Shown: positions 17,690 to 29,640 of the stretch, one piece after another | Layout: every line of letters starts with the position of its first letter | Numbering within the stretch: the stretch's first letter is position 1 | Source of the DNA: Streptomyces flavochromogenes | GTDB taxonomy: Bacteria > Actinomycetota > Actinomycetes > Streptomycetales > Streptomycetaceae | Direction: 5' to 3' | Length of the DNA: 64,000 nucleotides | Assembly: GCF_000717595.1 (NCBI RefSeq) | Contig: NZ_JNZO01000003.1 | Span: forward strand, 246,264 to 310,263 | Program-made: the position numbers and the translations under genes | Notes under the pieces: model-generated | The model's input: the letters and a program-made list of their open reading frames with translations, nothing else | Databases searched by the model: none | Told to the model about the DNA's origin: nothing

Positions 17690-18624
17690 GCGGAATCGGT
17701 CTCCTTCTCGTCCCGGTCCTCGGTCTCGCCGAGGGAGCCGAAGACGGCCTCGATCTCGGTGCGGTAGGGCATCGACGTCGACGCGCCCTCGCGCTGGACG
17801 GAGAGCGCGGCGGCGGCCCCCGCCCAGGCGAGTGCCTCGGGGGCGGGGCGGCCCTCGCCGAGGGCGACCGCCAGCGCGCCCACGAAGGTGTCACCGGCGG
17901 CGGTGGTGTCGACGGCCCGGACGCGGGGCGCGGGCACCGCCACCGGATCGGCGCCCCGGACCGCGTACAGGCTGCCGGCCGCCCCCAGGGTGACGACGAC
18001 CTCGGGGACGTCCCGGAGCAGGGCGAGGGCGGCCTCGCGGGGGTCCGTCAGGCCGGTGAGCGCGGCGGCCTCGTGCTCGTTGGGCACCAACAGGTCGATG
18101 GTGGCGAGCAGTTCGGGAGGGAGCCGCTGGGCGGGGGCGGGCGTGAGGACGGTGCGGACGCCGAGGCGACGGGCGGTCGCGGCGCCCTCCACGACGACGG
18201 AGAGGGGGAGTTCGAGCTGGAGGAGCAGGGTGTCGGCGGTGCCGATGAGGGCCTCGTCGCCGTGGTCGAGGGAGGTGACGGTGCCGTTCGCGCCGGGGAC
18301 GACGACGATCGCGTTGCCGCCCTCGTCGTCGACGACGATGTGCGCGGTGCCGGAGGGGCCCTCGGCGGTGCGCAGGAGATCGGTGTCCACCGAGCAGTGT
18401 TCGAGGCCGGCCCGGAGCCGGGCGCCGAAGTCGTCGGCGCCGACCGCGCCGATCATCGCCACCTCGCCGCCGGCGCGCGCGGCGGCGACGGCCTGGTTGG
18501 CGCCCTTGCCGCCGGGGATCGTACGGAAGGCCCGGCCGGTGACGGTTTCGCCGAGGGCCGGGGCCCTCGGGACGTAGGCGACGAGGTCCATGTTGGTGCT
18601 GCCGAGTACGACGATGCTGGTCAT
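17686..18624 (-). CDS. rbsK: Ribokinase-like PfkB-family carbohydrate kinase
   Basis: The 312-residue protein has the ribokinase signatures: GSTNMDLVAYVPRAPALGET at the N-terminus, GGKGANQAVAAARAG (PfkB motif 1) and DTTAAGDTFVGAL, with the catalytic aspartate of AAGD. Ribokinase phosphorylates D-ribose at O5. It lies between an ADP-ribosylglycohydrolase-family gene and the CaiB-type gene, overlapping both by ATGA. Ribose released from an ADP-ribosyl-like or nucleoside-like compound is a natural substrate guess, but related PfkB kinases act on other sugars and nucleosides. Confidence 0.85.
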   Translation of the reverse strand: MTSIVVLGSTNMDLVAYVPRAPALGETVTGRAFRTIPGGKGANQAVAAARAGGEVAMIGAVGADDFGARLRAGLEHCSVDTDLLRTAEGPSGTAHIVVDDEGGNAIVVVPGANGTVTSLDHGDEALIGTADTLLLQLELPLSVVVEGAATARRLGVRTVLTPAPAQRLPPELLATIDLLVPNEHEAAALTGLTDPREAALALLRDVPEVVVTLGAAGSLYAVRGADPVAVPAPRVRAVDTTAAGDTFVGALAVALGEGRPAPEALAWAGAAAALSVQREGASTSMPYRTEIEAVFGSLGETEDRDEKETDSA

Positions 18625-20000
18625 GGGCGTACTGCCTCCAGGTGGGTCAGTTCGGCCAGGGTGTCGAAGCCGATGCCGTCGAAGGACGGGACGGAGGTCG
18701 CGAGACGGTTCTTGAGGGGGGCGGTCCAGCGCTCCGGAAGCCGGTCGGGGTGCCCGGTGAGCAGCCCGGCGACCGAACCGGCTGTGGCGCCGTTGGAGTC
18801 GGTGTCCCAGCCGCCCGAGACCGCCGCGCAGATGGAGCGGGAGAAGTCGCCGTCGGCATGGGTGAGGGCGGCGGCGAGCAGGGCGGCGTTGGGGACGGCA
18901 TGCACCCAGTGGTACCCGCCGAGTTCGGAATGCAGGCGGTCGACGACGGTGTCGAAGTCGGGGATGTCGCGGGCGAGTCCGATCCCTCGGCGGACCGCCC
19001 GGGCGAGGCGGGACCGCGGTGGGATCACGGCCAGGCCTTCGGCGAGCGACCGGTGGACGTCGGCGGTGCCGGTCGCGGCGGTGGCGAGGGTGGCGGCGAC
19101 GAACATGGCGCCGTAGACGCCGTTCGCCGTGTGGGTGAGGGTCGCGTCCCGGTACGCCTGCTCGGCGGCGGCGGCCGGGTCGCCCGGGTGGGTCCAGCCG
19201 TGGACGTCGGCGCGGATCTGGGCGCCGATCCACTCGCGGAACGGATTGCGGTGGACGGCGGTCAGCGGGGGTTCGATTCCGTCGAGGAGATTGCGGTAGG
19301 CCACGCGCTCGGCCGTGAACGTGCGGCCTGCGGGAAGCTCGTCGAGCCAGAGGCGGGCGACGTCGTCGGTGGTGAAGCGGCGGCCGTGGCGCCGGAGGAG
19401 CAGCAGGTTGAGCAGGGGGTAGTTGAGGTCGTCGTCCTCGGGCATGCCGTCGATGTTCTCGGCGAGGGAGGTGGGGGCGGAGCGGCGGTTCCACGGGTGG
19501 GCGGCGAGCAGGTCGGGCGGGACGCCGCGGGCTGTGAACCAGGTGGAGAGCGGCCAGTTGCCGGTGGCGCGGGCGAGGGCGCGGACGGCGGTCAGGGGGA
19601 GCTTCTCGACGGGCTTGCCCAGGAGACAGCCGGCGGCGCGGCCGAGCCAGGCGGCGTGGAGGCGGTCGCGCAGGACGTCGTGCTCCCACCGCCCTGCGGG
19701 ACGGGCGCCCGCAGCGGTGGTGCGGGGGGCCGTCAGGCTTCTGATCCGGGGGAAGGGGGTCGGTTCGTCGTCCGACAGGGGCGTCGGGAGGGACGCCAGG
19801 GTGTCCAGGAGTTCCTCCGCCAGGGGGCGGAGGTCCAGGTGGGGTACCGCGGAGGCGCCGGCCGTCTCCGGGGCGGGTGGGCCACCGGCCGCCGCCCAGC
19901 GGGCCGCGACGGCGCGGGCGTCGCGGCCGTCCTCGGCCGCCTGGCGGAGTTCGTGGCCCAGAAGGTCCTCCGGCTGGACCCAGGTCAGGCGGAGGTTCAT
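18621..20000 (-). CDS. ADP-ribosylglycohydrolase-family protein 1 (EDDD / GGWDTDS type)
   Basis: The 459-residue protein has an extra N-terminal region of about 110 residues, then the ADPRG fold: AAWLGRAAGCLLGKPVEK, the metal site variant MPEDDDLNYPLLNLLLL, HTANGVYGAMF and the C-terminal metal motif SGGWDTDSNGATAGS. This is the subgroup where EDDD replaces the canonical TDDT. All expected acidic ligands are present, so it is probably active. The family removes ADP-ribose or related groups from proteins or small molecules. It overlaps gene 2 upstream and the ribokinase-like gene downstream by four bases. Confidence 0.85.
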   Translation of the reverse strand: MNLRLTWVQPEDLLGHELRQAAEDGRDARAVAARWAAAGGPPAPETAGASAVPHLDLRPLAEELLDTLASLPTPLSDDEPTPFPRIRSLTAPRTTAAGARPAGRWEHDVLRDRLHAAWLGRAAGCLLGKPVEKLPLTAVRALARATGNWPLSTWFTARGVPPDLLAAHPWNRRSAPTSLAENIDGMPEDDDLNYPLLNLLLLRRHGRRFTTDDVARLWLDELPAGRTFTAERVAYRNLLDGIEPPLTAVHRNPFREWIGAQIRADVHGWTHPGDPAAAAEQAYRDATLTHTANGVYGAMFVAATLATAATGTADVHRSLAEGLAVIPPRSRLARAVRRGIGLARDIPDFDTVVDRLHSELGGYHWVHAVPNAALLAAALTHADGDFSRSICAAVSGGWDTDSNGATAGSVAGLLTGHPDRLPERWTAPLKNRLATSVPSFDGIGFDTLAELTHLEAVRP

Positions 20001-21175
20001 CGGATGGCCGCGCCCGTCAGGGTCGCGAACGCCTGCTCGTGGGCCCTGCGGCGCTTCCCGTCCTGGGCGAAGATCTCGTGGGTCACCTCCGTCAGGGCCC
20101 TCGCCGGGGCGTGCAGGTCCAGCCGGCTCGCCTCCGCCACCTGCTTCGCCCACTCCGCCGGCACCGCCTGCTCCCCGTGCAGCGCGCCCACGATCGCGCC
20201 CGCCATCGTGGCGATCGAGTCGCAGTCGCGGCCGTAGTTCACGGAGCCCAGAACCGTACGCCGGTAGTCGCCCTCTCCGACGAGCAGCATGCCGAGGGCG
20301 ATCGGGAGTTCCTCGATCGCGTGGAGGCGGGACGGACGACGGGCGCCGAGGGAGGGGGAGCGATATGCGGGGCCCACCGAGTCGAACGGGGCCACCGCCT
20401 TGCGGAGCGGCGTCAGCGCCGACTCGAAGTCCCGGTGCCGGGACGCCTCTTCCGCCACCGCCTCGATCGCCGCCAGCGTTCCGTCCTTCGCCAGCGACAG
20501 GGCCGCGTCGACCACGGACGCCGGTGTGGCGCCGGGTGCGCAGGCCGCGGCCACCGCAGCCGCGAACACCCCCGCCGCCTCGCGGCCGTACGAGGACTGG
20601 TGGGCACCCGCGAGGTCGAGGGCCTCGGCGTACGCGGCCTCCGGGTGGGCCGCGTTGACGAGCCCGACCGGCGCCATGTACATCGCGGCGCCGCAGTTGA
20701 CGATGTTGCCGCTGCCGGCCTCGCGCGGGTCCACGTGGCCGTAGTGGATGCGGGTCACCAGCCACTTCTCCGCCAGGAAGATCCGCTGGAGCGGGAGAGC
20801 CTCCGCCTCCAGCTCCGGGATCCAGACGGGGTTGCCCATGAGGTCCGGGACGAGGTGGTCCGCGACCGCGTACGCGTCGAGGTGGCCGCGGACCTTCTCG
20901 TACACCCGGATCAGCGCATGGGTCATCAAGGTGTCGTCGGTGACGTGCCCGTCGCCCTTGTGGTACGGGGCGATGGGGCGGGCGGTGCGCCACTCGGCGC
21001 CGTTCCACGGGCCGACGATCCCGGTGACGCGTCCGCCGTGGCGCTCCAGGATCTGCTGGGGGGTGTAGCCCTCGACGGGGCCGCCGAGCGCGTCGCCGAC
21101 GGCGGCCCCGAGGAGACTGCCGGTGATCCGGTCATCCAGTGCGGGCGTCACTGCCGGGGGTGTTGTGGGTGTCAT
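19997..21175 (-). CDS. ADP-ribosylglycohydrolase-family protein 2 (canonical TDDT type)
   Basis: The 392-residue protein carries the canonical motif set: GSLLGAAVGDALGGPVEG at the N-terminus, HVTDDTLMTHAL for the first metal ligands and NYGRDCDSIATMAGAIVGAL for the second. These follow the DraG/ARH pattern of binuclear Mg enzymes, so catalysis is likely. Start 21175 is chosen because the protein then begins just before the conserved domain; longer frames run into gene 3. The gene overlaps gene 3 by 44 bases and gene 1 by four bases. Confidence 0.87.
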   Translation of the reverse strand: MTPTTPPAVTPALDDRITGSLLGAAVGDALGGPVEGYTPQQILERHGGRVTGIVGPWNGAEWRTARPIAPYHKGDGHVTDDTLMTHALIRVYEKVRGHLDAYAVADHLVPDLMGNPVWIPELEAEALPLQRIFLAEKWLVTRIHYGHVDPREAGSGNIVNCGAAMYMAPVGLVNAAHPEAAYAEALDLAGAHQSSYGREAAGVFAAAVAAACAPGATPASVVDAALSLAKDGTLAAIEAVAEEASRHRDFESALTPLRKAVAPFDSVGPAYRSPSLGARRPSRLHAIEELPIALGMLLVGEGDYRRTVLGSVNYGRDCDSIATMAGAIVGALHGEQAVPAEWAKQVAEASRLDLHAPARALTEVTHEIFAQDGKRRRAHEQAFATLTGAAIR

Positions 21176-22571
21176 GTCGGGATTGTCCACCCAGGGCGGG
21201 TGGTTCCGTGGCTGCGAGCAGCCCGGCGAGTTCCACCAGATCCGTTCCCGCGAGGCGGGGCAGCGCGCAGCCCGCGAGGGTCCGGCACGCCTCGCGCCAG
21301 GTCGCCGGCACCGAACGCCCCCCGCCCAGTGCACCGGTGAGCGCTCCGGCCAGCGCGGGCGCGGAGTCGGCGACCCGGGAGAGGCAGACCGCGGCCGGGA
21401 CCGCGGCCGTCATCTCGCCCCGGGCGGCGGTGGCGAGGGCGAGGGCCACCGGGACGGTCTCGGCGGCGGCGATGCCGTAGCTGTAGACGTGGTCCACGAT
21501 CTGGTGCTCCAGGAGCGGGACCAGCTCGAAGGCCGAAGCGGCGGTCTGGGCCAGCTTCACCGCGTACCGGGCGTTGCGGCCGATCTCGGTGACGGGCGGG
21601 AGTTCGGCGAGCGCCGCCTCGACGGCCTCGTCGACCGTCGCCCCGCCGAGGGCCGCGGCGACGGCCGCCGCCATCGAGCGGGCGCCGTGGACTCCGTCGC
21701 CGTCCTGGGTGTACCGGGCGTCGAACTCGGCGAGTTCGGCCGCGGCACGGGGGTCGCCGGGGTGGACGGCGGCCAGCACGACGGCTCGGACGCAGGCCGC
21801 GTCGTCGAAGAAGTGCGGGTTGTCGTGGCCGGTCGCGGGCGGCCGCAGGCCGGTGGCGAGATTGCCGAGGCCCGCGCGGACGGAGATCCGGGCACGGAGC
21901 GGGAGCACGGCGGACTCGACCTCGGGGGCGCGTTCCGCCGCGGCGGCGACCTGTCCGGCGAGGGCGTTCCAGGCGAGGTCGACGGCGGCGCGGAGACGGC
22001 GCTCCTCGGGGAGACCGGTGAAGACCGGGCCCGAGGCGGCGAGGATCGCCTCGGCGGTGAAGACCGCCCATTCGGCGTCGTCGGAGGGGCCGAGGCGGAG
22101 GGGCTCGGGGGGCTGGTTGAGGGCGATGGGGACGGGGAGGGTGGTCGTGGCGTTCTGCTCGGCGAAGGTGTCGAGCTCACGGGTGAGACGGCGGGTCCAC
22201 TCGGGCATGCGGGCGGCGCGGTGCCGGGCGGCGGGCCATCCCGCGGCGTCGCCTGCGGCGAGGCCGAGGAGGAGACCTTCGACCGCGTCGCGGCCGGCCC
22301 TGCGGGGGGCGCCGGGGGGCGGGACCTCGTGGGTGCCGCCCCAGGAACCCGTGCCGTGGGGAGGGACGGGGGACCGCGGGGTGAGGTCCAGCGCGCCGGT
22401 GTGCGGCACCGGTGGCACCGCCAGGTCCTCGTGGGCACCGGGCAGGGGACCGGAATCCGTCGACGGGCGCTGTGTCCACCCGTCCCGCTCTGCGGGAAGA
22501 CCGCCCACAGTGGTGGGGGTGCTGCCCGCAGCGGCGGCAGGAGTGGTGGTCGTCGTCGTGTCTCCGCTCAT
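21132..22571 (-). CDS. ADP-ribosylglycohydrolase-family protein 3 (degenerate metal site)
   Basis: The 479-residue protein begins with a Thr-rich and Pro-rich linker of about 90 residues, followed by an ADPRG-like domain opening GLLLGLAAGDAAGWPAA. The usual TDDT is replaced by SDDAEW, and the C-terminal metal motif GRDADT of its neighbour is SRVADSAPALAGALTG here, which lacks the first aspartate. It is therefore probably inactive or chemically altered and may be a partner of the active paralogs. Residues 23-34 are encoded by an intergenic-type repeat. It starts on the gene 4 stop (TGATG). Confidence 0.8.
   Translation of the reverse strand: MSGDTTTTTTPAAAAGSTPTTVGGLPAERDGWTQRPSTDSGPLPGAHEDLAVPPVPHTGALDLTPRSPVPPHGTGSWGGTHEVPPPGAPRRAGRDAVEGLLLGLAAGDAAGWPAARHRAARMPEWTRRLTRELDTFAEQNATTTLPVPIALNQPPEPLRLGPSDDAEWAVFTAEAILAASGPVFTGLPEERRLRAAVDLAWNALAGQVAAAAERAPEVESAVLPLRARISVRAGLGNLATGLRPPATGHDNPHFFDDAACVRAVVLAAVHPGDPRAAAELAEFDARYTQDGDGVHGARSMAAAVAAALGGATVDEAVEAALAELPPVTEIGRNARYAVKLAQTAASAFELVPLLEHQIVDHVYSYGIAAAETVPVALALATAARGEMTAAVPAAVCLSRVADSAPALAGALTGALGGGRSVPATWREACRTLAGCALPRLAGTDLVELAGLLAATEPPALGGQSRHDTHNTPGSDARTG
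22471..22499. repeat. Intergenic-type repeat inside the coding region of ADPRG-like gene 3
   Basis: TGTGTCCACCCGTCCCGC-TCT-GCGGGAAG corresponds to the core found at 11213-11241 and 63883-63911 (TGTGCCCACCCGTYCCGC and a complementary arm). Here it is translated on the minus strand into about ten residues of the low-complexity linker. Confidence 0.55.
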
Positions 22572-23566
22572 CAGGATTCCCCCTCCGGGGTCAGGAGGTC
22601 CGCCACGTCCAGGATGTGGTAGCCGCGCATCGAGGGGAGGCAGCTGCCCGTGACCGGGGTGATGGCCGAGGCCCACTCCTCGGGGATCGACCGCACTCCG
22701 CCGGCCGCGCCGGCCAGGGCGCCCGCCACCGCCGCGGTGGTGTCGGCGTCGCGGCCCATGTTGACGGCCGTGAGGACCGCCGTGCGGAAGTCGCCGCGCG
22801 CCGCCGCGAAGGCGCCGAAGGCCAGGCCCACCGCCTCCGGGGCCAGGTCCGTCCACGGGTAGCCGCCGATGACGACCGCCGAGCGGACCTGGCGCTCTCG
22901 GGTCAGAGGGTCCGGCTGGACGCGCTGGGCCGCGACCACCGCGCGGCGCAGGGACCGGGCCGTCCAGGAGTCCATCGGGACGGCCGAGAGGGCCGCCGCG
23001 ATCACCGACGTCACCCCCGCGCCCGTCATCGCGGCCGCGACGCCCGCCGCGACCGCCTGGCCGCCGTAGATGCCCTCGCCGTCGTGGCTGACGCTGCCGT
23101 CGATCGCGACCAGTCGGGCCGCCTCCGCCGGGCGGCCCGCCGCGAACACCCCGAACGGCGCCGCCCGCATGGCGAGACCGTCGCTCCAGGCGTGCCGGTG
23201 CTGTGCGGAGATCGGCGCGGCGAGGCCCCGGCGGAGGTTCTCCAGGGTGCCGCGCTCCGAGAACCCGGCGCCGCGGAACGGGCCTTCGTCGAGGTCGGCG
23301 ATCCAGTGGTGCCAGGCCCGTTCGACGTGGTGGACGGTGAGGGCCGAGCCGTGCCGGGCGAGGAGCAGCGCCGAGAAGATGGCGTACTCGGTGTCGTCCG
23401 TGCCCGCCGGGCTGTCCGTCACGAAGCCCTCGATCCGGCCCCAGCGGCGGCGGATCTCGGAGGGGCGCATGTTCTCGGCGGGCGCGCCGAGCGCGTCGCC
23501 GACGGCGAGGCCGAGGAGCGCCCCTCTCGCCCGTTCGCGCGTATCGCATGCCGTGGTGGTCGCCAT
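22571..23566 (-). CDS. ADP-ribosylglycohydrolase-family protein 4 (canonical TDDT type)
   Basis: The 331-residue protein is the compact canonical form: RARGALLGLAVGDALGAPAE, GTDDTEYAIFSALLL with the first metal ligands and NMGRDADTTAAVAGALAG with the second. All catalytic acids are present. It is the first gene of the seven-gene minus-strand operon, with a 253-base gap to the divergent VIT1-type gene. ATG 23566 is preferred because a longer frame would add about 48 residues without family character. Its stop overlaps the gene 3 start by one base. Confidence 0.88.
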   Translation of the reverse strand: MATTTACDTRERARGALLGLAVGDALGAPAENMRPSEIRRRWGRIEGFVTDSPAGTDDTEYAIFSALLLARHGSALTVHHVERAWHHWIADLDEGPFRGAGFSERGTLENLRRGLAAPISAQHRHAWSDGLAMRAAPFGVFAAGRPAEAARLVAIDGSVSHDGEGIYGGQAVAAGVAAAMTGAGVTSVIAAALSAVPMDSWTARSLRRAVVAAQRVQPDPLTRERQVRSAVVIGGYPWTDLAPEAVGLAFGAFAAARGDFRTAVLTAVNMGRDADTTAAVAGALAGAAGGVRSIPEEWASAITPVTGSCLPSMRGYHILDVADLLTPEGES

Positions 23567-23698
23567 GTCGGTGGCCCCTTCCTCGGTGGGGGCGCATCGA
23601 CGGCGCCCCGATGCCTGGATCTGTGCCACGACGGGCCGCGAACTCGCCGAAGAAACGTCTCTGTCACCCGCCTGACACCTCGCCAGAACCCGGTTCAC

Positions 23699-23739
23699 CC
23701 AGCAAGGCACGCCTTAGTAAGTACGGCCTGCCTTGCTGG
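23699..23739. promoter_or_regulatory. Inverted repeat in the divergent ADPRG / VIT1 promoter region
   Basis: CCAGCAAGGCA (23699-23709) is repeated inverted as TGCCTTGCTGG (23729-23739). Inside the left arm, AAGGC-AC-GCCTT forms a smaller dyad. The region is locally AT-rich. It could bind a dimeric regulator, perhaps metal-responsive because the plus-strand gene is a metal transporter. It does not match the DmdR iron box closely. Confidence 0.45.
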
Positions 23740-23819
23740 CGCGCCCCTTACATCGCTTGTATTTTCGAGGGTGTTGGGGCGGCGGGAGCAACCCGGCCCG
23801 CCGGAACGAGGGGAGAGCC

Positions 23820-24548
23820 ATGTCCATCATCGAAGCTCAGGCACCACTGCACGAGGCCCACCGCGACAACCACACGCACCGTGACGTGAACGGCGGTTGG
23901 CTGCGGCCGGCGGTGTTCGGCGCGATGGACGGGCTCGTCTCCAACCTCGCTCTGATGACCGGTGTCGCCGGAGGTGCGGTCTCCACGCAGACCGTCGTCA
24001 TCACCGGTCTCGCCGGACTCGCGGCCGGTGCCTTCTCCATGGCGGCCGGCGAGTACACCTCCGTCGCCTCGCAGCGCGAACTCGTCCAGGCGGAACTGGA
24101 CGTCGAGCGCCGCCAGTTGCGCAAGCACCCCATCGACGAGATGGAGGAGCTCGCCGCGCTCTACGTCTCCCGGGGCGTCGAACCCGCGCTCGCCCGCGAG
24201 GTCGCGATGCAGCTGTCGAAGGACCCCGAGCAGGCCCTGGAGATCCATGCCCGCGAGGAGCTCGGCATCGACCCGGACGACCTGCCGTCGCCGATGGTCG
24301 CCGCGGTCTCGTCCTTCGGCTCGTTCGCGCTCGGCGCGCTCCTCCCCGTGCTGCCGTTCCTGCTCGGGGCGACCGCGCTCTGGCCGGCCGTGCTGCTCGC
24401 GCTCGTCGGGCTCTTCGCCTGCGGCGCGCTCGTGGCCCGGGTGACCGCGCGCGGCTGGCTCTTCAGCGGACTGCGTCAGCTCGTCCTCGGTGGCGCGGCC
24501 GCCGCGGTCACCTATGGGCTCGGCATGCTCCTCGGGGCCGCGCTGTAG
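23820..24548 (+). CDS. VIT1/CCC1 family Fe/Mn transporter
   Basis: The 242-residue membrane protein has the VIT1/CCC1 pattern: GWLRPAVFGAMDGLVSNLAL in the first helix, SMAAGEYTSVASQREL after the second, then a cytoplasmic helical region (EMEELAALYVSRGVEPALA) and three C-terminal hydrophobic segments. The family moves Fe2+ or Mn2+ out of the cytoplasm. The Met and Glu residues of SMAAGEY are typical metal ligands. The start has GGGGAGAG just upstream. It is transcribed away from the ADPRG operon and is followed by a good terminator. Confidence 0.92.
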   Translation: MSIIEAQAPLHEAHRDNHTHRDVNGGWLRPAVFGAMDGLVSNLALMTGVAGGAVSTQTVVITGLAGLAAGAFSMAAGEYTSVASQRELVQAELDVERRQLRKHPIDEMEELAALYVSRGVEPALAREVAMQLSKDPEQALEIHAREELGIDPDDLPSPMVAAVSSFGSFALGALLPVLPFLLGATALWPAVLLALVGLFACGALVARVTARGWLFSGLRQLVLGGAAAAVTYGLGMLLGAAL

Positions 24549-24582
24549 CCCGGGGGGCGGTGCGGATTCCGTACGCGCACAG

Positions 24583-24621
24583 AAGACCGAGAGGCTCACC
24601 AAAAGGGCTTCTCGGTCTTTT
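24583..24621 (+). terminator. Terminator after the VIT1-type gene
   Basis: AAGACCGAGA (24583-24592) pairs with TCTCGGTCTT (24610-24619) and is followed by TT: a classical rho-independent terminator. Confidence 0.87.
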
Positions 24622-24774
24622 CGTTCCCCCTTTTCGGGGCATAAGGCGCGGAACGGCTGTGACGTATATCCCTGGTCCGATCCGCCGCAGCGATGAGACA
24701 CTATGCACGACGCCACATATGTAGCCGGTTACTCGGCGGTTTCGAACCCGTGACCAACGGGAATGAGGCATGAG

Positions 24775-24876
24775 CGTCGCTGGGCAACGAAGCCCACACA
24801 GTGACGGGTCGCCGACGACCCGGAGATCCTCCGGATCATCTCGATCCGTCCCCGCGAGGCAGACCTCTGACCTCGC
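24775..24876 (+). ncRNA. Candidate structured RNA leader upstream of gltB
   Basis: Four adjacent stems are visible: CGTCGCTG with CAGTGACG (24775-24806) around an inner GGC/GCC; GGGTCG-CCGA-CGACCC (24806-24821); GATCC-TCC-GGATC (24825-24837), which competes with CGGATC-ATCTC-GATCCG (24832-24848); and GCGAGG with CCTCGC (24854-24876). I do not recognise an Rfam family. Whether this is a 5' leader or a separate small RNA depends on the transcription start, which I cannot place. Confidence 0.4.
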
Positions 24877-24893
24877 AAACCCCAGGTGAACCC

Positions 24894-24919
24894 ACACCAC
24901 CGCTCCGTATCGGTGGTGT
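24894..24919 (+). other. Perfect 9 bp hairpin in the gltB upstream region
   Basis: ACACCACCG pairs with CGGTGGTGT around CTCCGTAT. It lies just after the structured stretch and before the GlnR-box match. It could act as a terminator or attenuator stem, though no T-run follows. The remaining parts of the 24622-25074 gap hold no gene that I can support. Confidence 0.5.
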
Positions 24920-24966
24920 CCGCATGTTGGAATGCGCTATCCACTTAGCGAGAAGCCAGCCATCAT

Positions 24967-24982
24967 GTAACCTGCACGAAAT
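24967..24982. promoter_or_regulatory. Candidate GlnR box upstream of gltB
   Basis: GTAAC-CTGCAC-GAAAT matches the Streptomyces GlnR consensus gTnAc-n6-GaAAc at nine of ten positions counting n as free (final c to t). It lies 93 bases before the gltB start. GlnR is the global nitrogen regulator of Streptomyces, so control of glutamate synthase would be logical. Confidence 0.55.
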
Positions 24983-25022
24983 TTCGCGGAGGGCCAACGT
25001 CGTCCCTCGGCAGCAGAGCTCC

Positions 25023-25039
25023 CCCAGACGTGGTCTGGG
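25023..25039 (+). other. Short hairpin just before the gltB ribosome-binding site
   Basis: CCCAGAC-GTG-GTCTGGG is a perfect 7 bp hairpin ending about 25 bases before the GGGAGA ribosome-binding site. It may shape access to the gltB initiation region. Confidence 0.45.
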
Positions 25040-25074
25040 AGGTGCCCCCAGCCACGACGACGACGGGAGAGCCG

Positions 25075-29632
<4,558 letters not shown>

Positions 29633-29640
<8 letters not shown>

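Noticed and set aside
18621..23566. The ADPRG cluster as a toxin-antitoxin or phage-defence system of the DarTG/DraTG kind.
   Set aside because: No ADP-ribosyltransferase toxin, macrodomain antitoxin or mobile-element gene is adjacent. The kinase, CoA transferase and lyase point to metabolism.
23740..23819. DmdR/IdeR-type iron box before the VIT1-type gene.
   Set aside because: The sequence does not match TTAGGTTAGGCTCACCTAA closely. Only a different dyad (23699-23739) is supported.
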